Of a stretch of DNA of 25,861 nt, positions 25,274 through 25,861 are shown piece by piece; position 1 is the stretch's first letter, and each line of letters begins with the position of its first letter. The translations under genes were made by a program, and so were the position numbers. The stretch spans positions 1 to 25,861 of the forward strand of contig JBGAHO010000059.1 in assembly GCA_044226195.1 (NCBI GenBank). The letters run 5' to 3'. The notes below the pieces were generated by a model. It made no database searches. It was not told the DNA's origin and saw nothing but the letters and a program-made list of their open reading frames with translations. The DNA comes from RPQJ01 sp044226195. GTDB lineage: Bacteria; Pseudomonadota; Gammaproteobacteria; Steroidobacterales; Steroidobacteraceae.

Positions 25274-25294
25274 CCGTGCGCTGGAGCCGACTCG
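25268..25294 (+). other. Left half of an attC site, right half missing
   Basis: GCCTAAC (25268-25274), a perfect RYYYAAC, is followed by CGTGCGCTGGAGC, which has the form of an attC left arm. No GTTRRRY or complementary right arm occurs before 25768. The site therefore appears to be a remnant, and the genes on either side now form one two-gene cassette. Confidence 0.5.
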
Positions 25295-25659
25295 CGCCGG
25301 CATGGATGCTGTTCTGTCTTTCGGCGAGTGTCGCTGCAGCACCGCCGACACGACTGCCAGACGGTGCGTACCAGTTTCGGTGGAAGGATGCTGAGTTCAC
25401 GAATTCGGCGGGCTTCCTGGTCAGGGTCGAGATCGTCGGAACAGAAATCCGGGTAGTGAACGAAAATGCGAAAGGACCGGCTCCGGTTGGAGAGCTGGAG
25501 AGAGCTACCCTGATGTGGCATTCCAAGTCGGGGAAGTGGATCCTGGGCTCCGATGAAACAGATAGCCTTGCGCCGAGCGTCGGAGGCTGCGGAGATGGCG
25601 ATCCCCATGTTATCGACTTCGAGACTCGCGAAATCTGGACGTGCGAATGGGGTCCGTAA
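25276..25659 (+). CDS. Cassette gene 4: small secreted protein
   Basis: A 127-residue protein with a good Sec signal peptide: positive n-region (RWSR), hydrophobic core and AAA-P cleavage region near residue 22. The mature part (about 105 residues) is probably beta-rich, with two cysteines (GGCGDG and TCEWGP) that could pair. The GTG start at 25276 lies two bases after the stop of cassette gene 3, inside the half attC. The alternative ATG 25306 would shorten the signal peptide and remove its positive residues. No family recognised. It is followed after 12 bases by the next attC. Confidence 0.65.
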   Translation: MRWSRLAPAWMLFCLSASVAAAPPTRLPDGAYQFRWKDAEFTNSAGFLVRVEIVGTEIRVVNENAKGPAPVGELERATLMWHSKSGKWILGSDETDSLAPSVGGCGDGDPHVIDFETREIWTCEWGP

Positions 25660-25671
25660 GTCAACGTGGCT

Positions 25672-25774
25672 GCCTAACCACGTGCTCAACCGTGACGCGC
25701 CTGGTCTGTCACGGTCCTTGCATACGCATAGGCCGCACCAGCCTGCAGCGCGCCAGTAAGCGCGGGCGTTAGGC
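25672..25774 (+). other. attC site 3 (103 bp)
   Basis: The outer ends GCCTAAC (25672-25678) and GTTAGGC (25768-25774) are exact reverse complements and both fit consensus. The complementarity extends outward (GCTGCC / GGCAGC). The right arm AGCGCGGGCGTTAG is shared with attC 1. An inner CGTGAC/GTCACG hairpin (25691-25713) is visible. Confidence 0.85.
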
Positions 25775-25797
25775 AGCATCATTTCGCTGTATCAACA

Positions 25798-25861
25798 GTG
25801 GCCAACGCTTCCAGCAAGTCTATTTCGGAACTCGATACCTTCCTGGCCCAATGGGATCAAT
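25798..25861 (+). CDS. Cassette gene 5, N-terminal fragment cut by window end
   Basis: Starting at GTG 25798, 24 bases after attC 3, 21 codons are open to the window end and read as an amphipathic helical start (SKSISELDTFLAQWDQ). Position and spacing fit a cassette gene. A second frame is also open over this short stretch, so the frame choice is tentative. Confidence 0.35.
   Translation, partial: MANASSKSISELDTFLAQWDQ

Larger units (their letters stand above)
23306..25861 (+). mobile_element. Integron gene-cassette array (no integrase in view), continuing past the window end
   Basis: From the GTTAG at 23305 to the window end, genes are short, all on the plus strand, unrelated to each other, and separated by 85-105 base palindromic spacers whose outer ends are xYYTAAC and GTTAGxx. 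That is the defining layout of integron cassettes. Base composition is visibly less GC-rich than the preceding 23 kb and codon use differs. Complete sites lie at 23747-23848, 24638-24723 and 25672-25774, with a half site at 25268. No tyrosine recombinase (IntI) gene or remnant is visible. The integrase may lie beyond the window or be lost (a CALIN-type array). Confidence 0.82.

Overview
This 25.9 kb window is chromosomal DNA from a high-GC proteobacterium. It is most likely a gammaproteobacterium near Lysobacterales/Xanthomonadales, judging from codon use, the MacA/MacB-, HrpB- and ClsC-type gene content, and integron sites of the type seen in Xanthomonas. That placement is inference. Most of the window is compact housekeeping and accessory metabolism. 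The last ~2.6 kb is visibly less GC-rich and has a different character.

Layout. (1) Positions 1-696, minus strand: a short GntR-type repressor followed by a small membrane protein cut off by the window start. (2) 851-4709, plus strand: histidine degradation genes hutU, hutI and hutG (urocanate to glutamate plus formamide), without hutH in view. (3) 4699-10287: a cation-efflux transporter, a thioredoxin-fold lipoprotein, a GNAT acetyltransferase, a threonine aldolase with an overlapping exported secretin-N-domain protein, and a small membrane protein. (4) 10302-13353, minus strand: a membrane-anchored alpha/beta hydrolase and a ClsC-like phospholipase D/cardiolipin synthase, probably one operon with the small membrane protein downstream. 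(5) 13461-14770: a CBS-pair protein and a PolX-like helix-hairpin-helix protein without the polymerase domain. (6) 14771-15083: a gene-free gap that holds two inverted copies of a structured element. (7) 15084-19987: an NlpC/P60 lipoprotein, divergent from a MacA/MacB-type efflux operon with one ATPase and two different permeases. (8) 19989-23097: helicase HrpB and a DUF456 membrane protein.

(9) From about 23305 to the window end lies an integron gene-cassette array. All its genes are on the plus strand, and they are separated by attC sites with inverted arms ending in GTTAG. No integrase gene is visible. Cassette genes encode a four-helix membrane protein, a DUF3800-like putative nuclease, a conserved-looking unknown protein whose only plausible full-length start is ATT, a small secreted protein whose signal peptide begins inside a half attC site, and one more gene cut by the window end.

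The two most interesting items are the paired structured elements at 14802-15063 and the cassette array. In the elements, the outer stems differ in sequence but are kept as stems, while inner loops are conserved. In the array, one attC is reduced to its left half.
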